A DNA stretch of 64,000 nt from Thamnaconus septentrionalis (Eukaryota; Chordata; Actinopteri; Tetraodontiformes; Monacanthidae), in contig CM020517.1 in assembly GCA_009823395.1 (NCBI GenBank), positions 15,598,001 through 15,662,000 on the forward strand, read 5' to 3'. The notes below the pieces were generated by a model. It saw only the letters and a program-made list of their open reading frames with translations, searched no databases and had not been told where the DNA came from. The position numbers and the translations under genes are program-made. Numbering within the stretch: the first letter of the stretch is position 1; each line of letters begins with the position of its first letter. Shown piece after piece: positions 37,409 to 50,650 of this stretch.

Positions 37409-39930
37409 TATTTTCAAAAGACAGCGTCCTCATTAACTCTGTATGTCCTCAAGACTTTTTTTTTTTTTTTTGCTAAGCGGTCGACAAAATGTGGCAAAAG
37501 CAGAGGGACAATGAAGTTCAACACCTCACAAAAACAACACTTCTTTTGATGGACTGTTTCTGAGCAGCAGCGTGTTTTCAGTAGTTTTTTTCCCTGATTT
37601 CAACCTGCTGTAGTTTTGCCACTTTTCAACAAACCTTTTTAATGCAGCCGTGCACGTCGCCTTAATTAAACCTAACTGGGTGGATGGGGGGGGGCACAGA
37701 ATGACAGTTACACAAACTTGTGTTTTCAATTCATTTTATCTGAAGGCTGGAGTTATTCTTGTTGCTCTGTGCAACTGCCATTAATGTGAATTACTCCACG
37801 TTTCAATTATTAAGCATTTTTTGGGTGCCCCCCAAAAAAGATAGCATGTATGATTAATGTGTTGAGCTGAATCTCAATGCCCACCTTTCCAATTTTAAAT
37901 ACAGATAGTTTATTGCAGATAATTGTTTTTGTTGTTTTGGGGGAGTAATTGATTAACTGTTCAACTATTTAAGCCAAATTAAATTTCTCAACATTTTACA
38001 ACAATTAATATTATTTTATTTGTTTTTTCTTTTCACATCGGTCTTGTACACCTGTGAGTTCTGCAAATTAAAAGTGGTGCTACTTTGTGACCCTATATGC
38101 AAAATGCCTTATGGTCTTATTTCCCCTTTGTCTTCTCTGTCTCAATGTTCCACTGTAGGACTTGAATTGTCTTGTATAAAACCCACAGTGCGCTGCAGTC
38201 AGGTGGGCCGGATGGGGGACTTCGCCGACAATCGGGTTCCCAGAGTTGAGTGTTTATGCCTTTCACTTAATGGATTGTCTCACCTTCTTCAGAGGATGAA
38301 CATGAGGTGCTTGAGATGCCAGCACTGCAAATGGATCCCGGCGCTCTAAGCCCGGTGACGGCGGGCCGTCACCTGTTTCAGACATGCTTCAATCAGCGCA
38401 CGTGATGATCAAAGAGCGCGGTTGTGTCAGCGGGCTTGTTTTACCAATTCAAGATGCCTAATTAGCTTCCTGCTCAAAGAGGATATGAAAAACGTTGCAG
38501 CGAGTTGTGTCTATTGTGTATGTGCACCTGTACCCAGTCGTGAATTAATGTCTCTACAGCGTAAATTTCCTTGGTGGAACCCCCCCGTCCCCCCCAACCA
38601 GCGCCATTTAAAAACTCCGGTCTATTATTTTACTCCTCCAAGGCGTCACTTTGCTGAACAGAAGTATCCTTTATGGCTGATCACTGAGCAATGCAGCGCC
38701 TGGCTCTATTGTGTCACACACTATATACGACATACACTATCTGGAGTCCTTGAAACCTGTGATACATGGAGCAGCAACCTTCAACTTATTTATAACCTAC
38801 AGTCATTGAGACGCAGTCGACTGATCACGTGACGCAAAGTCGATGCAGTCGCCCACAACAACTTCCAAGTAGCCAACTGTTTCTAGCATTGTCCGCTGGC
38901 CGCCTTCAGGACGCCGTCGACGACAAAAAAAAAAAAAAAAAAATACACATCACGGGCGCCTGAATTTATCTCACCCAGTTTCTTTCTTTCACTCTGATCA
39001 ACTGAACAACACAAAAGATTCCGATCTGAGGCCGTGCGATAACAAAAGGAGGCTTGACAGCCATGTGTGACGGCGCCAGAGTGCACCAGGCCGATGAACA
39101 AAAAAAACACAGGAGAGAGCTCCATATGAAACCATGGGACATTGTTGCATTCTGAGCTAAATCAATAGGTTTTGAAACAGAGCGCTGACTCTTCAGACGC
39201 TATTTTAATAATGTTGAGGGTCCAATGTGACCCATTTTTACATTAGAGAACAAAAAAAAAAAAAAAAACACCCTAAACATTTTCCTCTGACTTTAAGTTG
39301 GCATCTAATGGTTCACATATTCACTTTTGTTTAAAAGCAACTTGTTCTAAGTATATTATGACCATCACAGTATTTACAGGTGAATGGCTCTTTCCTGCCA
39401 CTATATTGTTATAATATTAACTGCCAGGGTAAAAAATTTTTTTAATTAATTGCAACCAATTTAATTTCATCGATTAAATTCTTAATCAACAATCAATCAA
39501 TGATCAATTAATTGTAACATTCCTACCATCCAATTAGATTGCTATTTGTGTGTTTAGTGTATGCAGAAGTTAGCTGCAGTAAATCTGCACAACACAGGTC
39601 TGATGACAATACAGTCATGAATGAAAAAAAAAAAAGAAAAAAAAAAAAATAGTCATAGAATTTGACACCTATGAAGGCTGCAGCATTTGGTTGAAAATGT
39701 TCTGTGTTAATTTGGCATTGTGTATTAGCAGTATATTAGATGTTTCTGTTGTGCAGTAGAATGTGTAAGATGGCAATGAAATAAAGTTACTTTGGAATAT
39801 AATACTGGACTGCAAAAATGAATGTGATGATGCAAAGTACAGTTTGTATTCTGGAATGTTCTGGGATGGATGGTGTACAAATATCTTGTCACATGTTAAA
39901 AGTCCTCCCAGAAGTCACACTGCTTTGGAG

Positions 39931-40113
39931 ATGTCAAGGAAGCCAAGCCAAGACATGAAACAAAAACTGTTTTCTGCCCAGAAGAGTGACCATAAAGAAG
40001 AAAAAACCAAACCCCAGAGGGATTTTACCAAAAATAAAGTTGACTGCTTTGTTGAGCTTGTGGATGGAAAGAAAGTCAATTTGACAAATCCCAACACTGG
40101 CCTACAGTACTGA
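39931..40113 (+). CDS. Unrecognised short open frame, uncertain
   Basis: A 60-codon frame starting MSRKPSQDMK and ending NPNTGLQY, rich in Lys, Glu and Asp in its middle (KSDHKEEKTKPQRD). Its composition looks more protein-like than the surrounding frames, and AATAAA follows at about 40159. The frame is open upstream to 39844. I recognise no family, and no clear splice acceptor is present. It could be the last exon of an unknown gene, a decayed retrocopy, or chance. Confidence 0.15.
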   Translation: MSRKPSQDMKQKLFSAQKSDHKEEKTKPQRDFTKNKVDCFVELVDGKKVNLTNPNTGLQY

Positions 40114-40643
40114 AACATCATCTCCTAGTAGCGGGTGTTCATATATCAATACAATAGGAATAAACCAGGCAGTTACTGAGGGCCCCTGGGCTGGGAGGGG
40201 CATCAAGACACAATTTCATTGGTCCACACACCGACGTCACGTATTCATGTTACTTTTTGATAGCCACAGACAACAAACCGCAATGACATGTCCTAAACTC
40301 CATGCTGCTTTTTAGATTTATCTAACATTGTTTGAAAAAGATGTTCCATTGAAAATAAAACTCCTGCTTGTCAATGTCTTGAGGTGTGGTTTACTGATAT
40401 TGGGTGGGTGTTGGAGGAAGGGGCTTGAAAACTGTTGAGCTTGGAGCCTGCAGCCTCCTGCCTGGGTCCTGCACAACTTTCTGGGAGACCTCAGCTCAAG
40501 AGGTCGGTGCAAGTGAAAAGGTTCTCATGAAGAGTGATGGCTGTATATATTCTCCAATTAACCAGGGCTCAAGCAGGGTAATAAGAGTGAGGTGAAACAG
40601 ACTATAAGCAAGCAAAAACTTAAAAATGACTTAACGCACTTAC

Positions 40644-41697
40644 TGGAGGATCCATATTTCGTCCATGTTGAAGATCCCATCCATTCCTCTGGTTTCGATG
40701 GAATGCACCTTCAAGAGGCCACTTCCACAGGGGCCGTACCAACCTTGCCGCTGTAAGTATCAGATGGGAACAGGTTCACAAGTCAGAATCACCCAAATTA
40801 ATAACTAAATACTGATATAAAACACCAAATACACCTTAAGTATTTATTTGTATCTTGCAACAGAGGGTGCAGAAACAACCACGTCACCACTGAGGTTTGA
40901 TTTGCTCCACCACATACGGGTGAACTCAGTTTGCACGATTTTCATTATCCAGGACTTGAAGATCCTTCAAATCCACAGAATTCTATGCAGCCATGAAGCA
41001 CACGCTCGTCATTGTGGCACGTTATGCACAGCCGCTCAATGTTTATGATTCAAAAATAATAATAATGTGCCTAAAACTGTAAGGTGACCAAATGTTTCAT
41101 TTACTTGAGAGTTTTCAGACGAGATACAAGATGAACCTCAGGTTAGGTCGGACATCATTCACTTCAAAGCAGCAAGACACCAGATGCTCAATGGACTCTT
41201 ATGTGTTTATTCTAGTGGCAGGCAATGATTCCAATTTTCATTGGTTATTAATCTTATTTAAATGCCACTTTTTAGGCTGAAGTTTTAAGAATGAACTCAG
41301 TTACGTATAAAACATGTTTCTAAAACGAATTAAATATCCAAAGTGCAGTACAACACTTCAATTCATACAATGCTCTGTTGCAGTACGGCATTTTCTTTTT
41401 CTTTTAAGCAGTTTACTCTGTAACTGGAAAATAGGTCATCCTCAAACTCAAGAGTCGTAACGGCCTCCAGTTACTAGTAATATCCGCTTCCTCGTGGCAT
41501 TTGATAGCTTGACACGTTATTGTTTATCTCTGCTACTCCCACTAGCTAGCAGCAGTAGCATCCGGCGAAGACTGAAACTGAAACTTTCCTCCACCGTTTC
41601 GGGGGTTCGCTCGGCAACATCAGCGGTCAAAGCGTTTAAGTCGAGTTCAACTTAAGTGGTACCTTACCCCGTTTTTCCAGATACACCATGTCGTCAT
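40644..41697 (-). CDS. Possible small minus-strand gene, unrecognised
   Basis: Two candidate exons on the minus strand. The distal one, 40750 down to 40644 (107 bases), is bounded by ATACTTACAG| and |GTAAGTGC, both good splice sites. In one frame it reads RQGWYGPCGSGLLK through FNMDEIWIL. The first exon ends at 41668 with GGG|GTAAGG. An ATG at 41697 leads into it in phase 0 (MTTWCIWKNG), which fits that frame; another ATG at 41689 gives a different phase. A promoter-like CpG block lies just upstream. I do not know the family and found no terminal exon, so the model is incomplete. A 107-base open frame can occur by chance. Confidence 0.25.
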
Positions 41698-41699
41698 CG

Positions 41700-41920
41700 C
41701 AGGACTCGAAAACGTCGGTCGCTCCAAATCCACGTCACGACCCGTCGCGGTACTGCGCGGCGTTGACGTAGCATTCTAACGTGATAGTACGGATGGAAAT
41801 CCGGCATAAACTCGTTCGAAAGCTGTACAATCAAACATTCCCGCCATTTTTCCACCGCACTTATTTCCTTTTCCGGTTCTTGCGCGCCAAATCAAATCAA
41901 TGCTCTGATTGGCTGAGGCG
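41700..41920 (-). promoter_or_regulatory. CpG-rich promoter-like block, minus-strand direction
   Basis: Read on the minus strand it has, in order: an inverted CCAAT box (41908-41912), ATTTGGCGCGC, an E2F-type site (41882-41892), an ETS-like AACCGGAA (about 41871-41878) and AAAATGGCGG, a YY1 motif in the sense orientation usual just after transcription starts (41851-41860). CpG is frequent compared with the flanks. This spacing is typical of TATA-less housekeeping or cell-cycle promoters. Confidence 0.45.
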
Positions 41921-44900
41921 AACGTCCATGCCAGTTGTTCTTGGCCTGTCTCCGAGATACAGCGTTAACTTGACCCTGCCCGTATATATGGAATTTTAAC
42001 TCACAGTAAAGGTTTTAAAAATGAAAGACTTGGATTGCACTCTAACAACAACAAAACAAAACAAAAAAATAATAAAGAAATAGTGTGAATGAAATAGCAT
42101 AGATAGTGCATTGCGCTGTATGGTAGTTAAATGTACAACATTCATAATAAAGACTGTGAGAGATTATTTCGTATACAAACAAGAATTTATGTATATTACG
42201 ATTCTCTTAACATGGGTGTTTCCTGCCCAGAAATGACAACCAGAAAAATACACCAAACTCACAAATGGACTTGAGGGTGTTTACATCTTCCTGTAAACAA
42301 CATAATCTCCTGTGTAAAGATGAGGAGGCTGGAAAAAAAAAAGTAACTTCATTTTAATGGCTTTCAAATGTTCTTGAGTTTTCGAAATGTAACTTGTGAT
42401 AAATGACGGACCAGACTACTCGTACACAATGAAGCAATGTTACCACAATAGATGTGAAAGGTGCAAAACAATATTCAAAAATGGAGTTGTTTCCTACCAC
42501 TTTGACTCATTAGTCAACTGCTGGTGGAGGGTTGATTGATCGTCCCAATCCCAACATTGCTATTGGATCGTTACTAGCAGGATGTGGTCGGTATTTGCCC
42601 CCACTCTGTCAAAGAACAACCATGTCCAAGTAAACTGCACATTTTATTTTCTGAACAAAATGCGAAATTGCACACTTTTTTATTTGACTTTGTCAAAGAA
42701 TAGCCATATCAAAGGGAACAACAATTGTTTTATGTCTTGCACTGCACACTTTGCTCCTGCCACCTCCCTGGCGTTGCTAATTGCTCATTGCTCGTGCAGT
42801 GACTTGGCAGATGGGGGCAGCATTCTGCCAACTCATGGCAGAAGAAAAGAAAACAGAAATCAATCTGGATTGACTGACATGAAAGTGTAACTTTTATGGG
42901 TAACAGTATCTGTATTGGTATCGGTATGAAAAATACTCACCCTGCATTTGCTTGATAGTCGATGAATAAAAACATTTTTTTCAGTATTGCACACCCCTAG
43001 TAAATGTCACTAAATATTGCACACTGGGCTTTTGCACACTTTCTTCACAATCAGATGGTGCCTGCCTGTATGAGTCACCTCCTAGTGTACAATTGGGTCG
43101 CTAAAAAAAATATTGAAAAAAATAGTTGAATAAAGCACAAAAGTTTCAAAAATAAGCGTCTCACTATTGGATTTATTTCTTTAGACTTCACATCAGGTTG
43201 AACAGCATGACGCTAGAATTATATAAACTCACATGAAAAATAAGCATAGCTGTGTAACAGCCAATAATTTGAGGGCATTTCACTGAAGGCCGGTAAGAAA
43301 CTCCTTTGGACTTGTGGGGCATGGAGTGGATACAGAGCAGCCGTTACAAGCAGCGCAGACCCCAAGGCCCACACTCAACCCCCTTTTTTTCAAACAGCAC
43401 TGAGGTCCCCTCTCCCCTGTGTGTAAGACCGCTTGCTAACTCACGTGTGGCCTCCCCACTGACTGGAGAAACAGGGGGAAAAAAGCTCTCCTCTATGGAA
43501 ATGTCACTCATTTTTAATTTTCAGATTTTCCAGATTTTTGCTTGTGATGAATGATGAGGTAGAGTTTTGCTGGTACATTGCTGAATCATCTTTTATTTAT
43601 TATTATTAATCTTCATTATTATTATTAGTATTTTTTTTTAAACATATATTTAAGTGAGGACAGTAAGGATTACAACAATACTGTGAGTAAAGTAGTAGAA
43701 TTCCTGGCCTGCTAGACCACCCAATAGAAGAGCATCCGTATACAGATTTAAGAACACACAGTGGACGAGGACACAGTGAAATGTACTTGAAACTGTTTTT
43801 ATTGGTACAAAAAAACCAAACAAAAACTCAGTTATGCATTAAAAGATGAGCTTGTGTTTCCTGTGCGATTATGAACGGACTGAGGTTAAAACAAAATCAC
43901 TGGCTGTGGCATGAGTCTATAAATTGCAGAATTGTAACAATAGATTAATGTTGCATACATATATTTTTTGTTATTATTATTTAAGTAGTGAGTAAAACAA
44001 TCATTTAAAGACTCTGAATTGCTCCAAGTTACAAACACAGAATTAAAGGCCAGACAATGACTAAATCTCTTCACACATAATGTTAATTCCACAGATTTGT
44101 TTTCCTCTGAAGTATCAGACTGTTGTAGTTGTGTTGTAGTATAGGACTCTGAAACTTGCAAAAATGCAATAAAATCTGTACGAGGGAGCGGAGACAGACG
44201 GCTAAAGGATTGGCCTTGTTTGTTTTCCCTTTGACTGAGCAGCAGTGGAGGAATCTTTTTCTGGCTCCGGGCACACATGGCTGGAGGCTGAAGAGAGGAG
44301 GAAGAGTCTGCGGCGTTTTAGCACACAATTTCATGATGGTTTCAGAGAAGAGGCCAGCCAAGCATTTCAAGTGGCGGTGCGGCGAGAGGGCAGCATTGTG
44401 GAGGAGAGCAGGTAGTGTAATGATCAGGTAGACGAGATGACATCAAGCGTCCTCGGGGACGGCCGCGTGCGGAGAGCTGACATCCTCCCAGAGAGACGGA
44501 GGCTGAAACAGGTCGAGACAAGATGGAAAAACAAACAGGAGGTCCGTTAGTACCGGAAAGACGTGGTTTCACGGTGTGCAGACACAGGACAAAGAGTCGT
44601 TCCTCAAGTATGTTCAGACACATTTCCCACAAGTATCTTGTGATATAAACATATAAGATGATGCTAATCATGAACAGTGTTGCAGTTCCTCGTGCAGGCG
44701 CATAAAAACAAAGAGCACAACACTGACATGTAGCAAACAATCTAGACAATCTCAACACAACAGTGCTGTTTTCCCTTTAAATGCTCATTGGTACAGACTT
44801 GATACCATTTTATTCTTATCATGTGTGATTTTAGACAATTCATCATTACAACAAAAACTCTGTTATAATGTTAATCTTGTCACCCATCTTTCTAAATATT

Positions 44901-45659
44901 TACCATAACCGATTAAGCATGTTGCTTTTACTTTGATCACATTTAATCTGCGCATTAGCAAGTCATCTCTGGATTAAAATTTCCATGTATCTATTTAGTA
45001 AATGTCAAGCCTCATTATACATCATCATGTACATCTTGATGTCTGTATCTCCCAGAGAAGCAGTGGGCTACCAGAAAATATCATTTACTGCATTTAAAAA
45101 AAAAAAAAAGTATAACGATGCCACTGACTATTTCCAAAACAACAGCCACAAAAATGCTGTGAATGATCCAGGCAGCAATCATGGATTTCAGACTGGCTTT
45201 TATCAAGTTACAGATGCTGCCACTGAAAAACATCTGCAGTTACACTGATGCAGCGTGTGGCCTAAAAACAAACCAAAAAATAAAAATCCTACAAAGAGAT
45301 ACATCATGCTGCAACATGCAAACCAAATCCGAGCAGCAAAATTCAAAGGATTAAACATTAAAATGAATCTTCTGTCATGGTGATAGCACAAAGACTGCAT
45401 TATTATTGAAAAAAGAATATGTCACCATGACTGTCTAACACAAACCATCAGAATATTAACTGCTGGCAAGTGTTGGCAGTGTAAGTATTAAAGTATTAAA
45501 GTATTAACAAAAAAACAAAACTAGATAAAAAAAATAATAATTTCAATACTGTACATTTTTTTAATCTAGTTTTGAAATATTTAATCTGACTCAATGTTTT
45601 TTAGATACAAGAGAGTTAAATAAAGCAGACTAAAAAGGAGATAAAATCCTTAATTAAAG
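41921..45659. other. Intergenic DNA, no gene recognised
   Basis: No supported gene. The stretch 42899-43003 (GTATCTGTATTGGTATCGG followed by TATTGCACACCCCTAG) resembles a dispersed fish repeat. Partial internal repetition of 'TGTCAAAGAA' and 'TTGCACACTTT' occurs at about 42605-42750. The rest is unremarkable. Confidence 0.4.
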
Positions 45660-46430
45660 TGGTAGCATGAGCAAACCTTTAATAGCTATTCTCTTGTTTC
45701 TCGCCTATATACAAGAGCACGTTAAAATGAATAGCTGCACTCACTTATGTATTAATCAATTTACGTTAATCCAAGTCAGAATAAACCTGAAAGTCTTTTC
45801 AAACGCCAGACCAAATATTATTGTCTGGCTGATGTGGTTTTATTCCATCCTTAGGGAATTGAATTTCATGCTCCCCTGTGTTAGCATGAAACGGTGCTTT
45901 AATACGGACAGAAAACGAGCAGTAATGACCGTTTTAATCTTTTTTTTTCTGAAGGAAGAAAAATTGCGTTCCTCCACTTTTTACCCTAAATTGCGTGGCA
46001 AATTGTGGAATGGGGCCTGCGTCTGTCAGGACCAATACATTCAAAATCTGAAGTAGTTTTGCGGTGTGTTTATGTGAATTCATCTAAATAATGGTGAGGC
46101 TGCCGGCCGGCCTACGGGATAAAAGCATGCCAAAGTGGGGATAAACAGACAGGTAAAAACGCGGCGACGGCTCACATTGCCATCGTTGAGCTGCGAGGCC
46201 ATTTAAAAAGTTTCCGTCTCGGCACACGGAGCACTCGAAGCGCTTTGGAACTTTTGATTAGAAGACACATCTCTTCACGGTTCTCGTGAAAACAAGCTGA
46301 ATAAATGACTTCCTGGTGTAAATGGGCGTCAAGACACACTCCACGTAGATTGCAGGCATGAATTTCAGGTGTAAAAAAAGCACATTTGATTTTTATGACC
46401 ATCATCATGTCTTTCATCAGAGCTGTGCAC
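45660..46430. promoter_or_regulatory. Candidate conserved non-coding block
   Basis: Complex AT-rich DNA with little simple repeat and cores such as CCTTAATTAAAG (near 45649), TATTAATCAATTTACG (near 45750) and TAGGGAATTGAATTTC (near 45854). A 129-codon frame runs through it but has no domain, and its amino-acid make-up follows the AT content. Regulatory function is inferred from composition only. Confidence 0.25.
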
Positions 46431-49400
46431 TATTTTTCCTGACAGCTTCTCGGATAGAAGACGAGACGTGGCAAAATACTGAGCATCAAACTGCAGAATG
46501 ACTGAATGACTGAATCTAAGTTTGCACATTTTTCAGACACGGTTGATTTAAAGCACAACTATCTCCAACACAATTACAGCAAGACAATGGCTGTAAGTCA
46601 ACGCAAAAACACAGGAGGCCAACATATTTGTGAGTTAAAGCATCATGTAACCCCTAAAGGTTATGACCTATATTTTACACCATAGACTACAACTACAGTG
46701 TCCACTGAGAGCTACACGTTCAGAGGAAGCTGCCATGCATGACGTGAAGAAAAGTGAATCCTTTCATCAGTCAGATGAACAAAACGTGACTGCCCACCCG
46801 GGTCACCGCGGCATGCGTCAACAAACTCATTCCATTTCATCACAGCAGCCGGCTGCCAAGGGCCACTGGACTCGGGCTAGGACTGGCAGAGGCGCTCTGT
46901 CATATGAGCAGCATGGGTGACAAAGCTGTGGACGAGCTCTAGCAGCTTTGTTTACGTGCCCTCGCCGCCGCCACAATTAGAAAGGGACGCGGCGAGCAGC
47001 CTTGATAATCCCGGCCAGTCCACACGCTGCAGTGTTAATTATTTTTGCTGGATCGTTGTTCAGAGAACAGCGGCTCTAAAGTTTGGCCTCTTTGACACGT
47101 TTACTGAGGAGGAGGGGTGGGGGGGGGGGGGCACTGGCAGAATTCACTGGAAAAATAATAACTTTTTCAAGCATCCAGCAGTGCGCTGGGGATTTTCACA
47201 AATCACTTTGTATCAAGTTTACCCGAAAAACAGAGGATTTGATTTACAAATTCATGTGCCACAAGTTGACAATGAAAAAAAAAAAACAGTTTGAAAAGAA
47301 AGCCCTCCCTTTGCTGTGAGAAATCGAGAGCATTGCTACTGCTGTTTTCTGTTCTTGTTTTTGTTTTTATTTTATTTTTATTTTTATTTTTTGCAGAAAT
47401 CATCTTTTATGATTGAAATTGAAGCTGAGGTGGATGAAGGATTATTGATCTCAGGGGATTTTCCTTCAACTTTCCTTGTTGATGTTCATGGACACCTGTT
47501 TCAAAGAATCAGAATGTAATGTGTGCCATTGAAAAGGAAGGACAACCTTCAAGGAGAACTTTGAGTTACCTTACACAGGTGTTACTGGTCTTCATCACCA
47601 GGACATTTCTTCTTTATTGTTTTCATGTTTTAACAGTATTAATTACTGTAAGCATTTATTATAGCTTTTACTAAATTATTATAAGTATTTGCTATTTCAA
47701 ATACTATTGTACTATTCACTATATTTTCAAAAACTGGCCTGATTATGTGTCAGTACTGTACTTAAATAAACGGTTTCAGATCAGTCAGTTCTGTCCAGAG
47801 CAACTAAATGTCTTTTTTCTGTCTGAAGTCAGAAAAAATTAAACAAAACAAAAAACATCCAATCAGTTACTGGCTGCTTTTGTCTTTACAGTAGGACCAG
47901 TTGTTATTAACCTGCATTTTACAAAAAAAAAAAAAGTTTCCCTTTTCAACATGTTCTCACTTAAAATGGACTTCTGGTTTAATCCTTGGTGAACGCCACT
48001 GTTGTCGTCACGTCCAGAAAAATGCCCTTATACTGTTTTTTGGTGCCCTATTAGCATCATTTCGTCCATCAAGCGACATTAATTGTGAGTGAATGCAAAC
48101 TCCTGCCGAAGAATATGGTCTTCAAGAGGCCTGTCACAAACTTTCTCCACTTGGGAGGACCTTTAACCTACTTAGCCGAGGGACCGCACCGTTTCAAGTA
48201 GCGCAGCTGAAAGATATGCACCTGCCCGCTTTTTACTCTCACACTGCTCGGCGATTTAAGGGGAGAGGCAGTATTTGATCTAAACGGCACTACACTGACG
48301 GCAGGTGTGGATTGTTTTTTAGCCAAAACACGTGCACTGGAACTCGGCCTCGATAAAAACAAAATGCAATTAAAGTTTGCAGAGAAGGAGAAAATAAAGG
48401 ACTCAGTGGTGCTTAAATTCCGTGCGTAATACCGCCCTAAAAATGATCATCGCGGAAGGAAACGTCCAGTATAACTACCGAAGTAATTCATTGTTTGATG
48501 CAGCATATGCATGAAAATAATCCGAAGACCTTTTGCGTTTGCGGACAATGAACAATACAACTGCGGGTCTATTTACGTGCTATACATTTGGGCGCAACGA
48601 CAAAAAAAATAATCGGTGTCCAATTTTTACTATTATACTATACGACTATTATCAGTGCTTATTTCCATTAAATATATATTCGAACTCATGTAATGCAGTG
48701 ACTACGACAGAATAAAGGCGGTTTCAGGTTTGTGCGTAAATTACGCACAGAAAATGTTGAAAGCTCGATTTCCTGTTTTATGAAAATAAAAACTTCGCCT
48801 GTTATTTATTGTTATTTAAGAGCGAGGTGATGTCTATGCCCATTTATCTTGATTATTTGTAGTTTATTTTTTCATTAATATATTTATTTGTTTTTCAAAA
48901 TTTCCTTCAGAGGATGGTGAGGATCCAGCAGGACTTCTTTTTGGGCATTTTTGGCGCAAAAATATCCGGGCTTTCCCCCCATTTTAGATGAAATAAGCTG
49001 CAAGACAAAAATGAACAGGATCTTTTTTCCCCCCTTGTATGTTGGGTTGCAGGTTACAGGTCAGGACCCCGACACTCCAGACATCTCTTCACATCTATAG
49101 CGTGGACAAGATGGGGGAAAAAGTAATTCCCCATCTAGGCGCTCTGGTCCATCTGTTGTAGTGCTGGTGAAGGGGTGATGCAGGGGTGATACAGGGGGTT
49201 ATATGCTTCTATACATAATCCAAACTTCATCAACTGGTTACGATGTATTTTTCTGTTTCCGGTTTAAACGACGTATAGTAGCTGCGATGAACGCTTCACA
49301 TGACGCATGGCGAGTAAAAAATAGCAATTTATGTTCCCTTGGATCAGCCATTCTGTTTTTAGAAGGTTTATGCAGTTTTCAGTCTCGTCAGTAGCTGCAG

Positions 49401-50592
49401 ACAATAGCGGCTGGTTGTGTTACAGATGACAAACAGTAGCCGAATCAAAACGTTTTATAAAATTTAAATCAAGGAGGAATGTCCGGCGTTTCTAATGGTT
49501 GGGATTATATTTTATATCGCCGAGTGTAATAATAATAAATAAAGAATATGAACACGCCTACACTCACTCCTAACCCACAATGGAAAACCTGTTCACGTAT
49601 GTGACCCGTTAAAATGAATAAACGGACAAAGTGCGGCGGTCCCGTTGCATTCACGTAATTGTCCATTCTTGAAAAAAAATAATTATAATCACAATAACAA
49701 AATGCTATTTCCTGCGCCCTGCAGTCTACATATTACAGTTGGAAATAAATGTCACGGCCGCAAGCTGGACATTTTAAAGCAGAAGGGCAGAGCTAATTTG
49801 CACAAACACCTGCAAAAAAAAAATAAAAAATAGACACATATTGCAACGTTATTTTCTCCTCTGTAAATGCATCAACTCTGTAAAACAGACCTTTGCTTTG
49901 CTTCGCCGGGCCTTCCTGGCGACTCCTGGCTGCGTCCCACCGCCCACTTCCCGAGGCTTCCACCACCGGCCTCGGCGCGTCCGCAAAACACAACTAAACT
50001 ACACAAAACAAAAAGAAAGTTATTGCTTATTTGCCATATTGCATGGACGGTGCGCCGTCGTGGGCGCTGCGTGGCGGCTAAGCAGCTCCAGATTTTTATG
50101 GGGATCCTAATGTGGAGGGTCTGTGGACCAGGGTCTTGCTCTCTGACTCAGTAATCCACAAGGTTGAGAGGTTTGTCTCATTTACATAATGTTAGCGGTC
50201 TGTCTGGGCCGAGGCCTACCTTTCTGCTCGCCCTCAATGCGACCGAGAGTGGAAAAGGCGCACAGGCGTCTGGACACGCAGAGAGGGGGTGGGGGGGGAA
50301 TAGTGCCTAGTTTGAAATCGCTTAAAGGAGACATGGTGTTTTCTTTTTTTAATATATATTTATATACACTTTGATGGCTTCTTCATTGAGACAAGTTGGC
50401 CGCGCTCTTTTTGCAACTGATGAAAACTTCCCGGAGACCCTCCCCACCTCCTCCCCACCTCCTCCTCCTCCCTCGGTGTCTGTCTGACATCTCCAGCTGC
50501 GGCCACCAAACACCGAGGAGCGTTTGTTCCGTTTTGTTTTTCCACCCCAATGTGCAACAATAAAGTCGGCCCGGCCACTTCACGTTAAATCC

Positions 50593-50595
<3 letters not shown>
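46431..50595. other. Intergenic DNA upstream of nkx2.4
   Basis: No supported gene. Contains a G run (about 47118-47130), (TTTA/TTTG)n-like sequence (about 47350-47392) and several A runs. The piece 50040-50200, with TTTACATAATGTTAGC, is non-repetitive and could be regulatory. Confidence 0.4.

Positions 50596-50648
<53 letters not shown>
50596..50648. repeat. (GT)n microsatellite
   Basis: About 26 uninterrupted GT units. Confidence 0.95.

Positions 50649-50650
<2 letters not shown>

Larger units (their letters stand above)
34303..39930. other. Intergenic DNA between nkx2.2 and nkx2.4, left part
   Basis: No supported gene. Contains GT/GAGT runs (about 34651-34699), poly(T) and poly(A) tracts, an (ATC)n repeat (35619-35659), a 21-bp tandem duplication (37363-37408) and an AT-rich self-complementary stretch (about 39430-39515) resembling old transposon ends. 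The longest frames (e.g. 36591-37076 and 38422-38832) have no domain or splice support. Confidence 0.45.

Noticed and set aside
40318..40595. Possible exon frames on both strands at 40.3-40.6 kb
   Set aside because: Frames are open on both strands with weak splice sites, and none joins in phase to the neighbouring candidate exon.
40860..41250. Cys/His-rich peptides in frames at 40.86-41.25 kb on both strands
   Set aside because: They looked zinc-finger-like, but spacing fits no known finger, stops interrupt both strands, and splice sites are weak.
42899..43003. Possible dispersed repeat with GTATCGG and CACACCCCTAG
   Set aside because: Looks like fragments common in fish genomes, but I could not define ends or a family, so it is only noted in the intergenic entry.
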